The translations under genes were made by a program, and so were the position numbers. Source: JABIBT01 sp964471565 (GTDB taxonomy: Archaea; Nanobdellota; Nanobdellia; SCGC-AAA011-G17; PNOQ01). Taken from it: DNA of 64,000 nt. Below the pieces are notes generated by a model, which ran no database searches, was not told the DNA's origin, and saw only the letters and a program-made list of their open reading frames with translations. Below are positions 8,872 through 17,138 of the stretch, one piece after another. The stretch is taken from contig CAYYFK010000001.1 of assembly GCA_964471565.1 (NCBI GenBank), positions 1 to 64,000 on the forward strand, written 5' to 3'. Positions within the stretch are counted from its first letter, which is position 1; the number at the start of each line of letters is the position of its first letter.

Positions 8872-9552
8872 ATGAGTACATTCATAGTAATACCTGCTCT
8901 AAACGAAGAAAAATACTTGGGACAGGTATTAGACAACCTAAAAGAAAGAGGATATAATGATATTATAGTAGTGGATGATGGCTCAACAGATAAAACTTAC
9001 GAAGTAGCCAAATCCAGAAATGTAACAGCTCTAAAACATATAATCAACAGAGGACAGGGGGCAGCACTACAAACTGGAATGACTTACGCTCTATTAAACA
9101 ACGCAGAATACATAATCCATTTCGACTCAGATGGGCAACACAACCCTGACGAGATAGAAAAACTCTTAGAACCAATAAAAAAAGGAGAAGCAGAAGCTTG
9201 CCTAGGATCAAGATTTTTGAGCAAACAAAAAATGCCCCTAAAAAGAAAAATTATTTTAAAGGGAGGCATATTCCTAATTTGGGCGATGTACCACATAAAA
9301 TTAACAGATGTACACAATGGATTCCGAGCATTCTCAAGAGAAGGTGCAAAAAAAACAATAATGACTACAGATAAAATGGAGCACGCTTCAGAAATACTTG
9401 AAAAAATAAAAAAGAACAAGGTCAGATACAAAGAAATCCCAGTAAATATTATCTACGAAGAAAGACACCTAAAAGAAGGAAGAAAAGGACAAGGCAGATT
9501 TGACGCAATACAAATATTACTAAAAATGATATTCAAAAAGATAGGAGCCTAA
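8872..9552 (+). CDS. GT2 glycosyltransferase, dolichol-phosphate mannosyltransferase-like
   Basis: 226 residues, GT-A fold. Visible landmarks are VIPALNEE at the N-terminus, VVDDGSTDKT, the metal-binding HFDSDGQHNPDE and GSRFL. There are no C-terminal membrane helices, so it resembles the short DPM1-like members that make polyprenyl-phosphate sugars. CTTATAAAT centred 26 nt upstream marks the promoter of a multi-gene operon running to HldE. The next gene is a DUF2304 membrane protein, a frequent partner of such GT2 enzymes. Confidence 0.85.
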   Translation: MSTFIVIPALNEEKYLGQVLDNLKERGYNDIIVVDDGSTDKTYEVAKSRNVTALKHIINRGQGAALQTGMTYALLNNAEYIIHFDSDGQHNPDEIEKLLEPIKKGEAEACLGSRFLSKQKMPLKRKIILKGGIFLIWAMYHIKLTDVHNGFRAFSREGAKKTIMTTDKMEHASEILEKIKKNKVRYKEIPVNIIYEERHLKEGRKGQGRFDAIQILLKMIFKKIGA

Positions 9553-9557
9553 AAAAA

Positions 9558-9893
9558 ATGGAATTCATACAAATAATAATATTCATTTTCGCTTTATTCG
9601 CATTCAGTAGAGTTATACTAAATATAAAAAACAAACTAGAGGCATTATTCTGGTCATTATTCTGGGCAGGAGTTATGGCTGCAGCAGTATATCCAACTTT
9701 TGTTGTAAAGTTAGCAGAGCTTCTAGGAGTGTCTTCAGGAATTTACCTAAGTATTTATACAACTTTAATTATAATTTCTTATATGATCTTTAGATTGTAT
9801 GCAAAGCTTGAAGATACAGAGAAAAAAATAACAAAAATAATAAGAACAATCGCAATAAAAAATGAAAGTAAAACTAGCAAAAATAACAGATAA
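9558..9893 (+). CDS. DUF2304-family small membrane protein
   Basis: 111 residues with three hydrophobic segments: IQIIIFIFALFAFSRVI, ALFWSLFWAGVMAAAV, and IYLSIYTTLIIISYMIF. A charged tail with LEDTEKKITKIIRTIAIK follows. The layout is that of DUF2304 proteins, usually found next to GT2 glycosyltransferases as here (5 bp gap). It may anchor or recruit the upstream glycosyltransferase to the membrane; this is inferred from neighbourhood only. Its 3' end overlaps the GT9 gene by 32 bp. Confidence 0.7.
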   Translation: MEFIQIIIFIFALFAFSRVILNIKNKLEALFWSLFWAGVMAAAVYPTFVVKLAELLGVSSGIYLSIYTTLIIISYMIFRLYAKLEDTEKKITKIIRTIAIKNESKTSKNNR

Positions 9894-10947
9894 ATATTTA
9901 ATTTTGATATTATGCTACATTCTATCTATCTTAAAAATTTTTAAAGCAGAAAAGAAAAGAAAAAAAATAGCGATAATAAGGCTTTGGTCACTAGGAGAAA
10001 CAATTCTAACGCTGCCAATGATAAAAAGGATAAAAGACAAATATCCAGATTCAAAGATAACTGTAATCTGTACAACTCAAAATAAACTATTATTTGAAAA
10101 TCAAGATTTCATAGATGAGATTCAGACATTCAGCCCAAAATTATCTTTTATGTTTAAAAAGTTCGACCTAGCTATAGATACAGAGCCATTTATGAATCTA
10201 GGAAGTTTCTTATCATTCTGGCTAGCAAAGAATTCAATAGGATACAAACAAAAGAAAGCAGCATTCCTATACACAAATAAAATAAAATTCAACGATAAAA
10301 TCCACTCAGCAGACAACTTCATAAGATTAGCAAAGCCATTAAGAATACCACAAGAAAAATTAACAGAATTAACAGAATTAAATCCAGGAAAAGGATCAAT
10401 AGAATGGGCAAATTCTAAAATTCTAAAGGCTCCCTTAATCGGCCTATGCATAACAACTGGAGGAACAGGAAAATCTAGAAGATGGCCAATAAAAAAGTGG
10501 TTGGAACTTTCTCAGGAATTAATTAAAAAATATAAACCAACATTAGTAATCATAGGTGCGCCAAATGAAAAGGGAATCATTGAATCCTTTCAAAAAAGAT
10601 TAAATTATCTAAACACTGTAAATACGACCAATATAGAATTAAAAAAAACAATAGCTCTAACTTCTAAACTAAACTTAATGATCAGTTCTGACACAGGACC
10701 AATGCATATAGCGGCAGCACAAGGAATACCAACAATGGGTCTATTCTGCCCTAACACTCCAACAAGATTTGCACCATTGGGCAAAAAAAATAGCTATGTA
10801 TATAAACCAATACTCCAAAAACCCTGTATAAATGTACATAAGTACAAAATTCCTAACTGTAAAAATCACCCGCACATGAAAAACATAAAAGTCGAAGACG
10901 TAATAAAAGAGGTAAACAAACTAAATAAAAAATGGAAGACACTATAA
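9862..10947 (+). CDS. GT9 (heptosyltransferase-like) glycosyltransferase
   Basis: 361 residues. Begins with a hydrophobic N-terminus (about 30 residues), then KIAIIRLWSLGETILTLPMI, the classical GT9 opening. The C-terminal domain has the donor-binding TGGTGKSRRWPIKKW and SSDTGPMHIAAAQGIPTMGLF. GT9 enzymes transfer heptose from ADP-heptose in bacterial LPS. Here the downstream genes encode GmhA-like and HldE-like enzymes, which makes an ADP-heptose or related donor likely. It overlaps the neighbours on both sides, so it is clearly in an operon. Confidence 0.85.
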   Translation: MKVKLAKITDKYLILILCYILSILKIFKAEKKRKKIAIIRLWSLGETILTLPMIKRIKDKYPDSKITVICTTQNKLLFENQDFIDEIQTFSPKLSFMFKKFDLAIDTEPFMNLGSFLSFWLAKNSIGYKQKKAAFLYTNKIKFNDKIHSADNFIRLAKPLRIPQEKLTELTELNPGKGSIEWANSKILKAPLIGLCITTGGTGKSRRWPIKKWLELSQELIKKYKPTLVIIGAPNEKGIIESFQKRLNYLNTVNTTNIELKKTIALTSKLNLMISSDTGPMHIAAAQGIPTMGLFCPNTPTRFAPLGKKNSYVYKPILQKPCINVHKYKIPNCKNHPHMKNIKVEDVIKEVNKLNKKWKTL

Positions 10948-11495
10948 AACAAATTTTTCAAGACTCAATAGAAACAAAACAAAAAGTAATTCAGAATTTA
11001 ACAAAAGAAATTGAAAACTCAGCAAATATTCTAATAAACTCTCTAAAAAACAATAAAAAAATACTTATTTGTGGTAACGGCGGTTCAGCAGCAGATGCAC
11101 AACACTTTGCAACTGAATTGATAATCAGATTTGAAAAAGATAGAAAATCTCTCCCGGCAATATCACTAACAACAGATACTTCAACTTTAACAGCATGTTC
11201 AAATGACTTTGGATATGATGAAGTATTCAAAAAACAAGTTGAATCGCTAGGAAACGAAGGAGATGTCTTAGTAGGAATAAGCACTTCTGGGAACTCTAAT
11301 AATATAATAAACGCTCTAAACCTAGCAAAAGAAAAAGGAATGAAAACAATCTGTCTAAATGGAAAAGATGGAGGAAAGATAAACAGCCTAGACTCAAATT
11401 TAATAATTCCTTCTCAAAACACAGCCAGAATACAAGAATCCCATATAACAATCATCCACACATGGTGTAAACTGATAGAAGAAAGTTTATTTTAG
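10932..11495 (+). CDS. gmhA: GmhA-like sedoheptulose-7-phosphate isomerase (SIS domain)
   Basis: 187 residues, close to the usual GmhA length of about 190-195. Landmarks are ILICGNGGSAADAQHFATEL, SLTTDTSTLTACSND, the SIS phosphate-binding GISTSGNSNNI, and the C-terminal ESHITIIHTWCKLIE. GmhA converts sedoheptulose 7-phosphate to D-glycero-D-manno-heptose 7-phosphate, the first step of the ADP-heptose route. It overlaps the GT9 gene by 16 bp and is followed by a PK-ATP sulfurylase fusion and HldE. Confidence 0.88.
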   Translation: MEDTIKQIFQDSIETKQKVIQNLTKEIENSANILINSLKNNKKILICGNGGSAADAQHFATELIIRFEKDRKSLPAISLTTDTSTLTACSNDFGYDEVFKKQVESLGNEGDVLVGISTSGNSNNIINALNLAKEKGMKTICLNGKDGGKINSLDSNLIIPSQNTARIQESHITIIHTWCKLIEESLF

Positions 11496-11513
11496 GAAAA
11501 CAGATTCATAATG

Positions 11514-11521
11514 TTTATAAG
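11514..11521 (+). promoter_or_regulatory. TATA box before the PK-Sat fusion
   Basis: TTTATAAG centred about 26 nt before the ATG at 11544. It argues against the upstream in-frame ATG at 11511, which lies upstream of the expected transcript start, and gives the fusion gene its own promoter inside the heptose operon. Confidence 0.55.
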
Positions 11522-11543
11522 TAGTTCTCGATGCCTCGTTGAT

Positions 11544-13766
11544 ATGGAAAAAGAGATAAAAATAATAGCTACAATAGGCCCAACATCAAATAAGAAAGAA
11601 ATTCTAGAAAAACTAGAAAATAGAGGAGTAAATTTTTTCAGAATAAATCTATCTCATACAAAAATTGAAGAAATTGAAGAAAAAGTAAAGATTCTCAAAC
11701 AACATAATACTCCAATAATTCTCGATACAGAAGGCTGTCAAATAAGGTCTGGAAATAAAGAGGAAATTAACATAAAAGAAGGAGACGATATAAAAATACA
11801 TAAAAAAGAGATAGTCTCAGACTCAAACAACCTAACTTTAACTCCTTTAGACACAATTGAAAATTTTAAAGAAGGAGACATAATTTCAATAGATTTCAAT
11901 TCATTACTGCTAAAAGTTTACGACACCTCAGAACTAGGAACCGAAGGATATGTAAAATGTAAAGTATTAATCGGAGGCTCTGTTGGAAGCAGTAAGGCAG
12001 TAAACATAGACAGCCCAACCTTCATATTGCCTGCATTCAGTAAAAAAGATTTAACTGCAATAGATATTGCAAAGAAATATGGAATAAAGCATTTCACTCT
12101 ATCTTTCATGGAATCCTCAGAATCAGTAAAAGGATTTAGAGGACTATATCCTGGAGCAACAATCTATTCAAAAATAGAATCTAAAAAAGGTCTTGAAAAC
12201 TTTGTAGAAATAGCAAAAGAGTCAGATGGAATTTTAATAGATAGGGGAGACTTAAGCAGCCAGGTACCAATAGAAAGAATCCCTCTAATCCAAAAATACA
12301 TAATAAAAAAATGTAATGATCTAAACAAAGAAGTTTTCGTAGCAACAAACACTTTAGAGGCAATGGCATCATCGTTAAAACCAAACAGGGCAGAAGTAAA
12401 TGATGTTGTAAATACTATTCTTGATGGAGCCACAGGTTTTGCTTTAACAAAAGAAACTGCTGTTGGAAAATATCCAGTAGAAACAGTAAATATGATGATA
12501 AACATTATCAAACAAATAAAATTCTTAGATTTAGACGAAAGTAAAAACATAATAGAACATATAGAGAGAAAAAATTATTTACAATCAGAGACCTTGCCAG
12601 GACTACTAGTAGAACCGAATGGTGGAAAACTAGTCGACAGATGTTCCTATGACTATAGGGGAATACCTCCAAAAAAAACATTATTAATAAATGAAGAGAA
12701 TTTGATGGATATTGAACAGATAGCCATCGGAGCATTTAGTCCACTTGAAGGATTCCTAAATGAAGATGAATTTCGTTCAGTAGTAGATAACATGAAACTT
12801 CCTGGCGGAGCTGTTTGGCCACTTCCAATAAATCTAAGTATAGGTCAAACTGAAAAAGAGAATTTATCGATAGGAGAAGAAGTTTCTTTAGTTTTTGATA
12901 AAGACAATGAAACGTATGCGATTCTAAAGATAGAAGACATTTACAAAGTAAACAAAGAAGAAGAAGCAGAAAAAATATATGGAACATCCTTAATATCTCA
13001 TCCAGGAGTAAAAAAATTTATAGATGAAAAGGAATACTTTGTTGGCGGAAGAATAGCTTTGATAAAAAGGAGAAATTCTGAATATAAATTCTATGAACTA
13101 ACTCCTCAACAAACTAGAAAAATCTTTTCTGAAAGAGGATGGTCAAAAGTCGTAGGGTTCCATACAAGAAACATAATCCACCGATCACATGAGTTTATTC
13201 AAATGGAAGGTATGAAAAAAGGATTTTGTGATGGTTTATTTATTCATCCCGTAATTGGAAAGAAAAAAACAGGAGATTTTAATTCAGACACAATCGTAAA
13301 ATCGTACGAAAAAATGATAGATACACATTATCCAAAATCAAAAGTAATGTTAAGTTTCTTTCCAACGTACTCAAGATATTGTGGACCAAGAGAAGCAGTT
13401 TTTACAGCAATAACAAGACAAAATTTTGGTTGTAGTCATTTCATTGTTGGAAGAGATCACACGGGAGTTGGAGATTTCTATAAACCAGACGAATCACATA
13501 ATATCTTTGATAGGTTTTCACCAGAAGAACTAAAAGTAACTCCAATAAAATTCAACAAAGTATTTTACTCACCAATAGAAAACCAATACTTGCACGAATC
13601 AGAGAACCAAGAACACCCAGAAGAAAGCAAACTACATATTTCTGGGACACAGGCAAGAGAAATGTTAAAATCTGGTAAACAACCTCCAGAATGGTTTATG
13701 AGAGAAGAGATATCTAAGATGATTACAGACAGATTAGATCAAGGAAAAAATGTTTTCATAGAATAA
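11544..13766 (+). CDS. Pyruvate kinase-ATP sulfurylase fusion protein
   Basis: About 740 residues. Residues 1-345 are pyruvate kinase A and B domains: IATIGPTS, RINLSHTK (about 32-39), DTEG, YSKIES (about 210), DRGDL (about 233), VATNTLEAM and KETAVGKYP (about 302). The usual PK C-terminal regulatory domain is absent. Residues about 355-740 are a complete Sat/ATP sulfurylase: GAFSPLEGF, FHTRNIIHRSHEF (about 540), FPTYSRYCGPREA, GRDHTG (about 636) and HISGTQARE. Unusual changes: PK DTKGPEIR is DTEGCQIR, and the Sat QTRNPxH signature is HTRNIIH, so the Gln expected to contact sulfate is His. It lies between GmhA- and HldE-like genes. Substrate, and whether both halves are active, are open. Confidence 0.8.
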   Translation: MEKEIKIIATIGPTSNKKEILEKLENRGVNFFRINLSHTKIEEIEEKVKILKQHNTPIILDTEGCQIRSGNKEEINIKEGDDIKIHKKEIVSDSNNLTLTPLDTIENFKEGDIISIDFNSLLLKVYDTSELGTEGYVKCKVLIGGSVGSSKAVNIDSPTFILPAFSKKDLTAIDIAKKYGIKHFTLSFMESSESVKGFRGLYPGATIYSKIESKKGLENFVEIAKESDGILIDRGDLSSQVPIERIPLIQKYIIKKCNDLNKEVFVATNTLEAMASSLKPNRAEVNDVVNTILDGATGFALTKETAVGKYPVETVNMMINIIKQIKFLDLDESKNIIEHIERKNYLQSETLPGLLVEPNGGKLVDRCSYDYRGIPPKKTLLINEENLMDIEQIAIGAFSPLEGFLNEDEFRSVVDNMKLPGGAVWPLPINLSIGQTEKENLSIGEEVSLVFDKDNETYAILKIEDIYKVNKEEEAEKIYGTSLISHPGVKKFIDEKEYFVGGRIALIKRRNSEYKFYELTPQQTRKIFSERGWSKVVGFHTRNIIHRSHEFIQMEGMKKGFCDGLFIHPVIGKKKTGDFNSDTIVKSYEKMIDTHYPKSKVMLSFFPTYSRYCGPREAVFTAITRQNFGCSHFIVGRDHTGVGDFYKPDESHNIFDRFSPEELKVTPIKFNKVFYSPIENQYLHESENQEHPEESKLHISGTQAREMLKSGKQPPEWFMREEISKMITDRLDQGKNVFIE

Positions 13767-13767
13767 A

Positions 13768-15168
13768 ATGCAAGAAATAGATAAGACCATAGATAAATTT
13801 CAAGAAAAACACATTTTAGTTATTGGAGATGTAATGATAGATGAGTATATTATCGGAGAAGTTTCCAGAATCAATCCAGAAGCACCAGTACCAGTATTAG
13901 ACACACAAAAAACTGAGCATAGACTTGGTGGGGCTGCAAACGTAGCAAATAATATTGTTTCCCTTGGGGGAAAATGTACATTAATTGGACAAATAGGAAA
14001 CGATGAAACGAAAGATATTCTAATTAAAAAACTAAACGACAAAGGAGTAAGATATTCCTTAATAGAAAACGAAGACATCCCAACAATAAAAAAAACAAGA
14101 ATAATCGCTAGAAACCAACAAGTAATAAGAATAGACAATGAAAATATAGTAAAAATAAAAGATGAAGAAGCAAACCAAATTATTGAAAAAATAAAAGAAA
14201 GTAATTTTGATGTAATTCTAATTTCAGATTATAATAAAGGGGTTATCACCCCATACTTAATGTCAAGACTAAAAGAATTAAATAAAAAAATAATAGTTGA
14301 CCCAAAACCAGAAAATATTGAACATTATAAGGATTCATTTATAATTTCTCCAAATTTAAAAGAAGGCAAAGAAATTTCAAAAGAAAAAGAAATAGAAAAA
14401 ATCGGAGAAAAAATAACTAAGGATTTCAACACAAAACTAATCTTAAGATGTGGAGAAAAAGGAGCGTATTTATTTGAAGAACAAGAAACCCATTATTTCC
14501 CAACAAAAGCAAAAGAAATTTATGATGTTTCTGGAGCAGGAGATACATTCGTAGCAACAATGGCTTTAGCAATCTCTTCAGGTTCAAATCTACACGAAAG
14601 TATAATTCTTGGAAACCAAGCAGCAGGAGTAGTTATAGGAAAATTAGGAACCTCAACAATCTCAACAAATGAATTGAAAAAAAGTTTCAGCATACAAGAA
14701 ACAAAAATAAAGCCACTATCAGAAATAAAAGAAATAGTAGAAAAACTGAAAGAAGACAACAAGAAAATAATTTTCACTAATGGTTGTTTTGATATCCTTC
14801 ATGCAGGCCATACCCATTTACTAAAAGAAGCAAAGGCATTAGGAGACATCTTAATTCTAGGACTAAACACTGACGATTCCATAAAAAGAATAAAAGGGCC
14901 AACAAGACCAATAAATAATGAGAAAGAAAGAGCAGAAGTTTTGGCAAGTCTAGAAAGCGTAGATTATATTACTTTCTTCGAAGAAGACACACCATTAAAC
15001 CTAATAAGTGAACTTATTCCACATAAACTAATCAAAGCTTCAGATTACAGTGAATCAGAGGTAGTTGGAGGAGATATAGTAAAGCAACATGGTGGAGAAG
15101 TAGAATTAATCAAACTAAAGGAAGGAAGAAGTACAACTAACCTAATAGATAAAATAAAAAATTCTTAA
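13768..15168 (+). CDS. hldE: HldE-like bifunctional heptose-7-P kinase/heptose-1-P adenylyltransferase
   Basis: 466 residues, like bacterial HldE (about 475). The N-terminal PfkB-type kinase half has IGDVMIDEYI, RLGGAANVANNI and the anion-hole DVSGAGDTFVA (about 256). The C-terminal nucleotidyltransferase half starts near residue 320 with IFTNGCFDILHAGHTHLL (HxGH at about 345) and ends with EGRSTTNLI. The kinase makes heptose 1,7-bisphosphate and the second half makes ADP-heptose; the intermediate needs a GmhB phosphatase. It starts 1 nt after the fusion gene's stop. ADP-heptose enzymes are rare in archaea, so transfer from bacteria at some point is likely. Confidence 0.88.
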   Translation: MQEIDKTIDKFQEKHILVIGDVMIDEYIIGEVSRINPEAPVPVLDTQKTEHRLGGAANVANNIVSLGGKCTLIGQIGNDETKDILIKKLNDKGVRYSLIENEDIPTIKKTRIIARNQQVIRIDNENIVKIKDEEANQIIEKIKESNFDVILISDYNKGVITPYLMSRLKELNKKIIVDPKPENIEHYKDSFIISPNLKEGKEISKEKEIEKIGEKITKDFNTKLILRCGEKGAYLFEEQETHYFPTKAKEIYDVSGAGDTFVATMALAISSGSNLHESIILGNQAAGVVIGKLGTSTISTNELKKSFSIQETKIKPLSEIKEIVEKLKEDNKKIIFTNGCFDILHAGHTHLLKEAKALGDILILGLNTDDSIKRIKGPTRPINNEKERAEVLASLESVDYITFFEEDTPLNLISELIPHKLIKASDYSESEVVGGDIVKQHGGEVELIKLKEGRSTTNLIDKIKNS

Positions 15169-15204
15169 GAAAAAGTTTTTAAAGAGTTAAAAATAAATTA
15201 AAGT

Positions 15205-16008
15205 ATGCCTAGCTTTAATAAAATCTATAATGATATAAAATCCTTAAAGATACAAGGAGCAAATAATATCGCTTTAGCCGGTTTAAACGCACTAAAAATA
15301 AATGATTCTCCAAAAGCAGTAAAAAAAATATTATCTGCCAGATCAACAGAACCTGCATTGAGAAATGCAATTATGTTTTCAAAATTGACAGATATAGAGA
15401 CTGCAAAAAACTATCTAAAAGATTCAGAGAGAAAAACAATTCTTTTGGGAGCACGCCTAATAAAAAATGGTTCAAAAGTATTCACCCACTGCCATTCAAC
15501 AACTGTAATTAACACACTAAAATACGCAAAAGAACAAGGAAAAAAGTTTGAAGTACTAAACACAGAAACAAGACCAAGATATCAAGGAAGAATAACTTCG
15601 CAAGATTTAAACAAATTAAAAATAAAAAACACACATTATGTCGATTCAGGAGCAGAAGAAGCAATATCACAATCAGACATAGTTTTGCTTGGTGCAGACA
15701 TGATAACTTCAAAAGGAGAAGTAGCAAATAAAATAGGTTCAGAAATGATAGCAAAGCTAGCTAAAAATTACAAAACTCCAGTATATATTCTAACTAGCAC
15801 ATGGAAATATTCTCCAAAGAAACTAAAAATAGAACAAAGAAATACAAAGGAAGTCTGGAAAAAAACAAATAAGTATCTAACTATAAAAAACCCTGCTTTC
15901 GAATTAGTGGGTCCAAAATACATAACCGCAATAGTCTCAGGTTTAGGAAAACTAAAACCAAAGAAATTTGTAAAAAAAATTAAAAAAACTTATTCTTGGA
16001 TAAAATAG
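15205..16008 (+). CDS. Ribose-1,5-bisphosphate isomerase-like (eIF2B/e2b2 family)
   Basis: 267 residues. The C-terminal eIF2B-like Rossmann domain has FTHCHSTTV, NTETRPRYQG, YVDSGAEEAI and LLGADMITSKGEVANKIGS, the signatures of R15P isomerase and its relatives. In archaea this enzyme converts ribose 1,5-bisphosphate to ribulose 1,5-bisphosphate. AMP phosphorylase and form III RuBisCO are both within 6 kb, which strongly favours this role over translation initiation or methylthioribose isomerase. Somewhat shorter than typical R15P isomerases (about 320). Confidence 0.8.
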   Translation: MPSFNKIYNDIKSLKIQGANNIALAGLNALKINDSPKAVKKILSARSTEPALRNAIMFSKLTDIETAKNYLKDSERKTILLGARLIKNGSKVFTHCHSTTVINTLKYAKEQGKKFEVLNTETRPRYQGRITSQDLNKLKIKNTHYVDSGAEEAISQSDIVLLGADMITSKGEVANKIGSEMIAKLAKNYKTPVYILTSTWKYSPKKLKIEQRNTKEVWKKTNKYLTIKNPAFELVGPKYITAIVSGLGKLKPKKFVKKIKKTYSWIK

Positions 16009-16013
16009 AAAGA

Positions 16014-16058
16014 TTTATAATACCTAAAAGTAGGTAAAAACATACCTAAAAATAAGTA
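16014..16058 (+). promoter_or_regulatory. Promoter with two palindromic operators for MNT-HEPN module 1
   Basis: A TATA box (TTTATAAT, 16014-16021) is followed by a perfect inverted repeat TACCTA-aaag-TAGGTA (16021-16036). A degenerate second copy, TACCTA-aaaa-TAAGTA (16043-16058), begins 22 bp later. The ATG is at 16061. Two sites two helical turns apart between TATA and start codon look like autorepressor sites for the wHTH-bearing MNT protein. Confidence 0.6.
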
Positions 16059-16060
16059 AA

Positions 16061-16678
16061 ATGCTAACAAAAACTCAATTAGACATACTAGGAGAATTAA
16101 ATTTATTCAAGAAATATACATTTAAAGAAATAAAAAGATTGACAAATAAAAAATCAAATAGTATTATCCAAGAAGCAATAAAAAAATTAAAACAAGAAAA
16201 TCTAATAAAAATTACAAGAGTAGGAAATGTATATCAGTATTCCTTAGACTACAACAACAAAAAGTTATTTAAATATTTAGCATTATATTTGGACGAAAAA
16301 ATAGAAAAGTATGATAAAATTGTAAAAGAAGACATTAGCTTAATAAGAAAAACATTATCAGAAAAAGAGGAGTTTTATTCCTTAATCATTTTCGGATCAT
16401 ATGCTACTTTTAAAAATATTAAAAACTCAGATTTGGATATAGCGATTATAATAAATAAAGATAAACAAAAGTTAGAAATCATTAAAAAGGAATTAATAAG
16501 AAAGAGTATAACAAACTTAGATATACAAATAATTACAAAAAAGGAATTCCTAAAAATGATGGAGTCAGATTATGAAAATTTGGGGAAAGAAATTGCTAGA
16601 AAAAATTTACCAATAGAAAACATAAATATATTTTACGAATTGCTAATAAAGGGAATGAAAAATGGATTCACTAATTAA
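16061..16678 (+). CDS. wHTH-MNT nucleotidyltransferase (antitoxin-like)
   Basis: 205 residues. Residues 1-80 form a winged-helix domain (FKKYTFKEIKRLTNKKS, then basic and hydrophobic strands). Residues about 100-190 are a minimal nucleotidyltransferase with the GSx10DxD motif GSYATFKNIKNSDLDIAI. MNT antitoxins neutralise HEPN ribonucleases, in characterised cases by adding AMP to them. The gene overlaps the HEPN gene by 17 bp. Paired palindromes sit in its promoter, so autoregulation through the wHTH is likely. Confidence 0.82.
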   Translation: MLTKTQLDILGELNLFKKYTFKEIKRLTNKKSNSIIQEAIKKLKQENLIKITRVGNVYQYSLDYNNKKLFKYLALYLDEKIEKYDKIVKEDISLIRKTLSEKEEFYSLIIFGSYATFKNIKNSDLDIAIIINKDKQKLEIIKKELIRKSITNLDIQIITKKEFLKMMESDYENLGKEIARKNLPIENINIFYELLIKGMKNGFTN

Positions 16679-17138
16679 ACTATATCTAGAAAGAAGTGAA
16701 AATGAATTAGAATTAGCAAATGCAATATTTGAAATAAGCAACAACGAAAAATTAAAACTGGAAACATTTAAAATTAAAAGAGATATGACATTCTATAGTG
16801 CCGTAATTTCTCATTGCTATTATTCAATATTTTATAGTGCCAAAGCATACCTTTTAAAAAATAATATAAAAACAAAGGCTCCAGAAGAGCATAAGAAAGT
16901 TTTTTTGAAATTTAAAAAATTTGTAGAATCTGGAAAATTAGATGTAGAATTGTTAACCATCTATAAAATAATTTTAGTAAAGGAAGAATCTCTCTTGGGG
17001 ATATTTAGAATGGAAAAAAAGAAAAGAGCAGAATATACCTATAAAAGATTGCCTCAATCAAATAAAGAACCAGCAAAAATGAGTATAAATAACGCAGAAA
17101 AGTTTTTTAAACATATAAACAAAATATTAGAAAAATGA
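16662..17138 (+). CDS. HEPN-domain protein (toxin-like)
   Basis: 158 residues, all helical. YLERSENELELANAIFE and YSAVISHCYYSIFYSAKAYLL are the two HEPN core helices with the usual aromatic and small-residue pattern; KRAEYTYKRL lies in the C-terminal helix. A clean R-x4-6-H motif is not evident, so the catalytic form is uncertain. It overlaps the MNT gene upstream and the HAD gene downstream (ATGA), and so is embedded in the AMP-pathway gene run. Confidence 0.78.
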   Translation: MDSLIKLYLERSENELELANAIFEISNNEKLKLETFKIKRDMTFYSAVISHCYYSIFYSAKAYLLKNNIKTKAPEEHKKVFLKFKKFVESGKLDVELLTIYKIILVKEESLLGIFRMEKKKRAEYTYKRLPQSNKEPAKMSINNAEKFFKHINKILEK

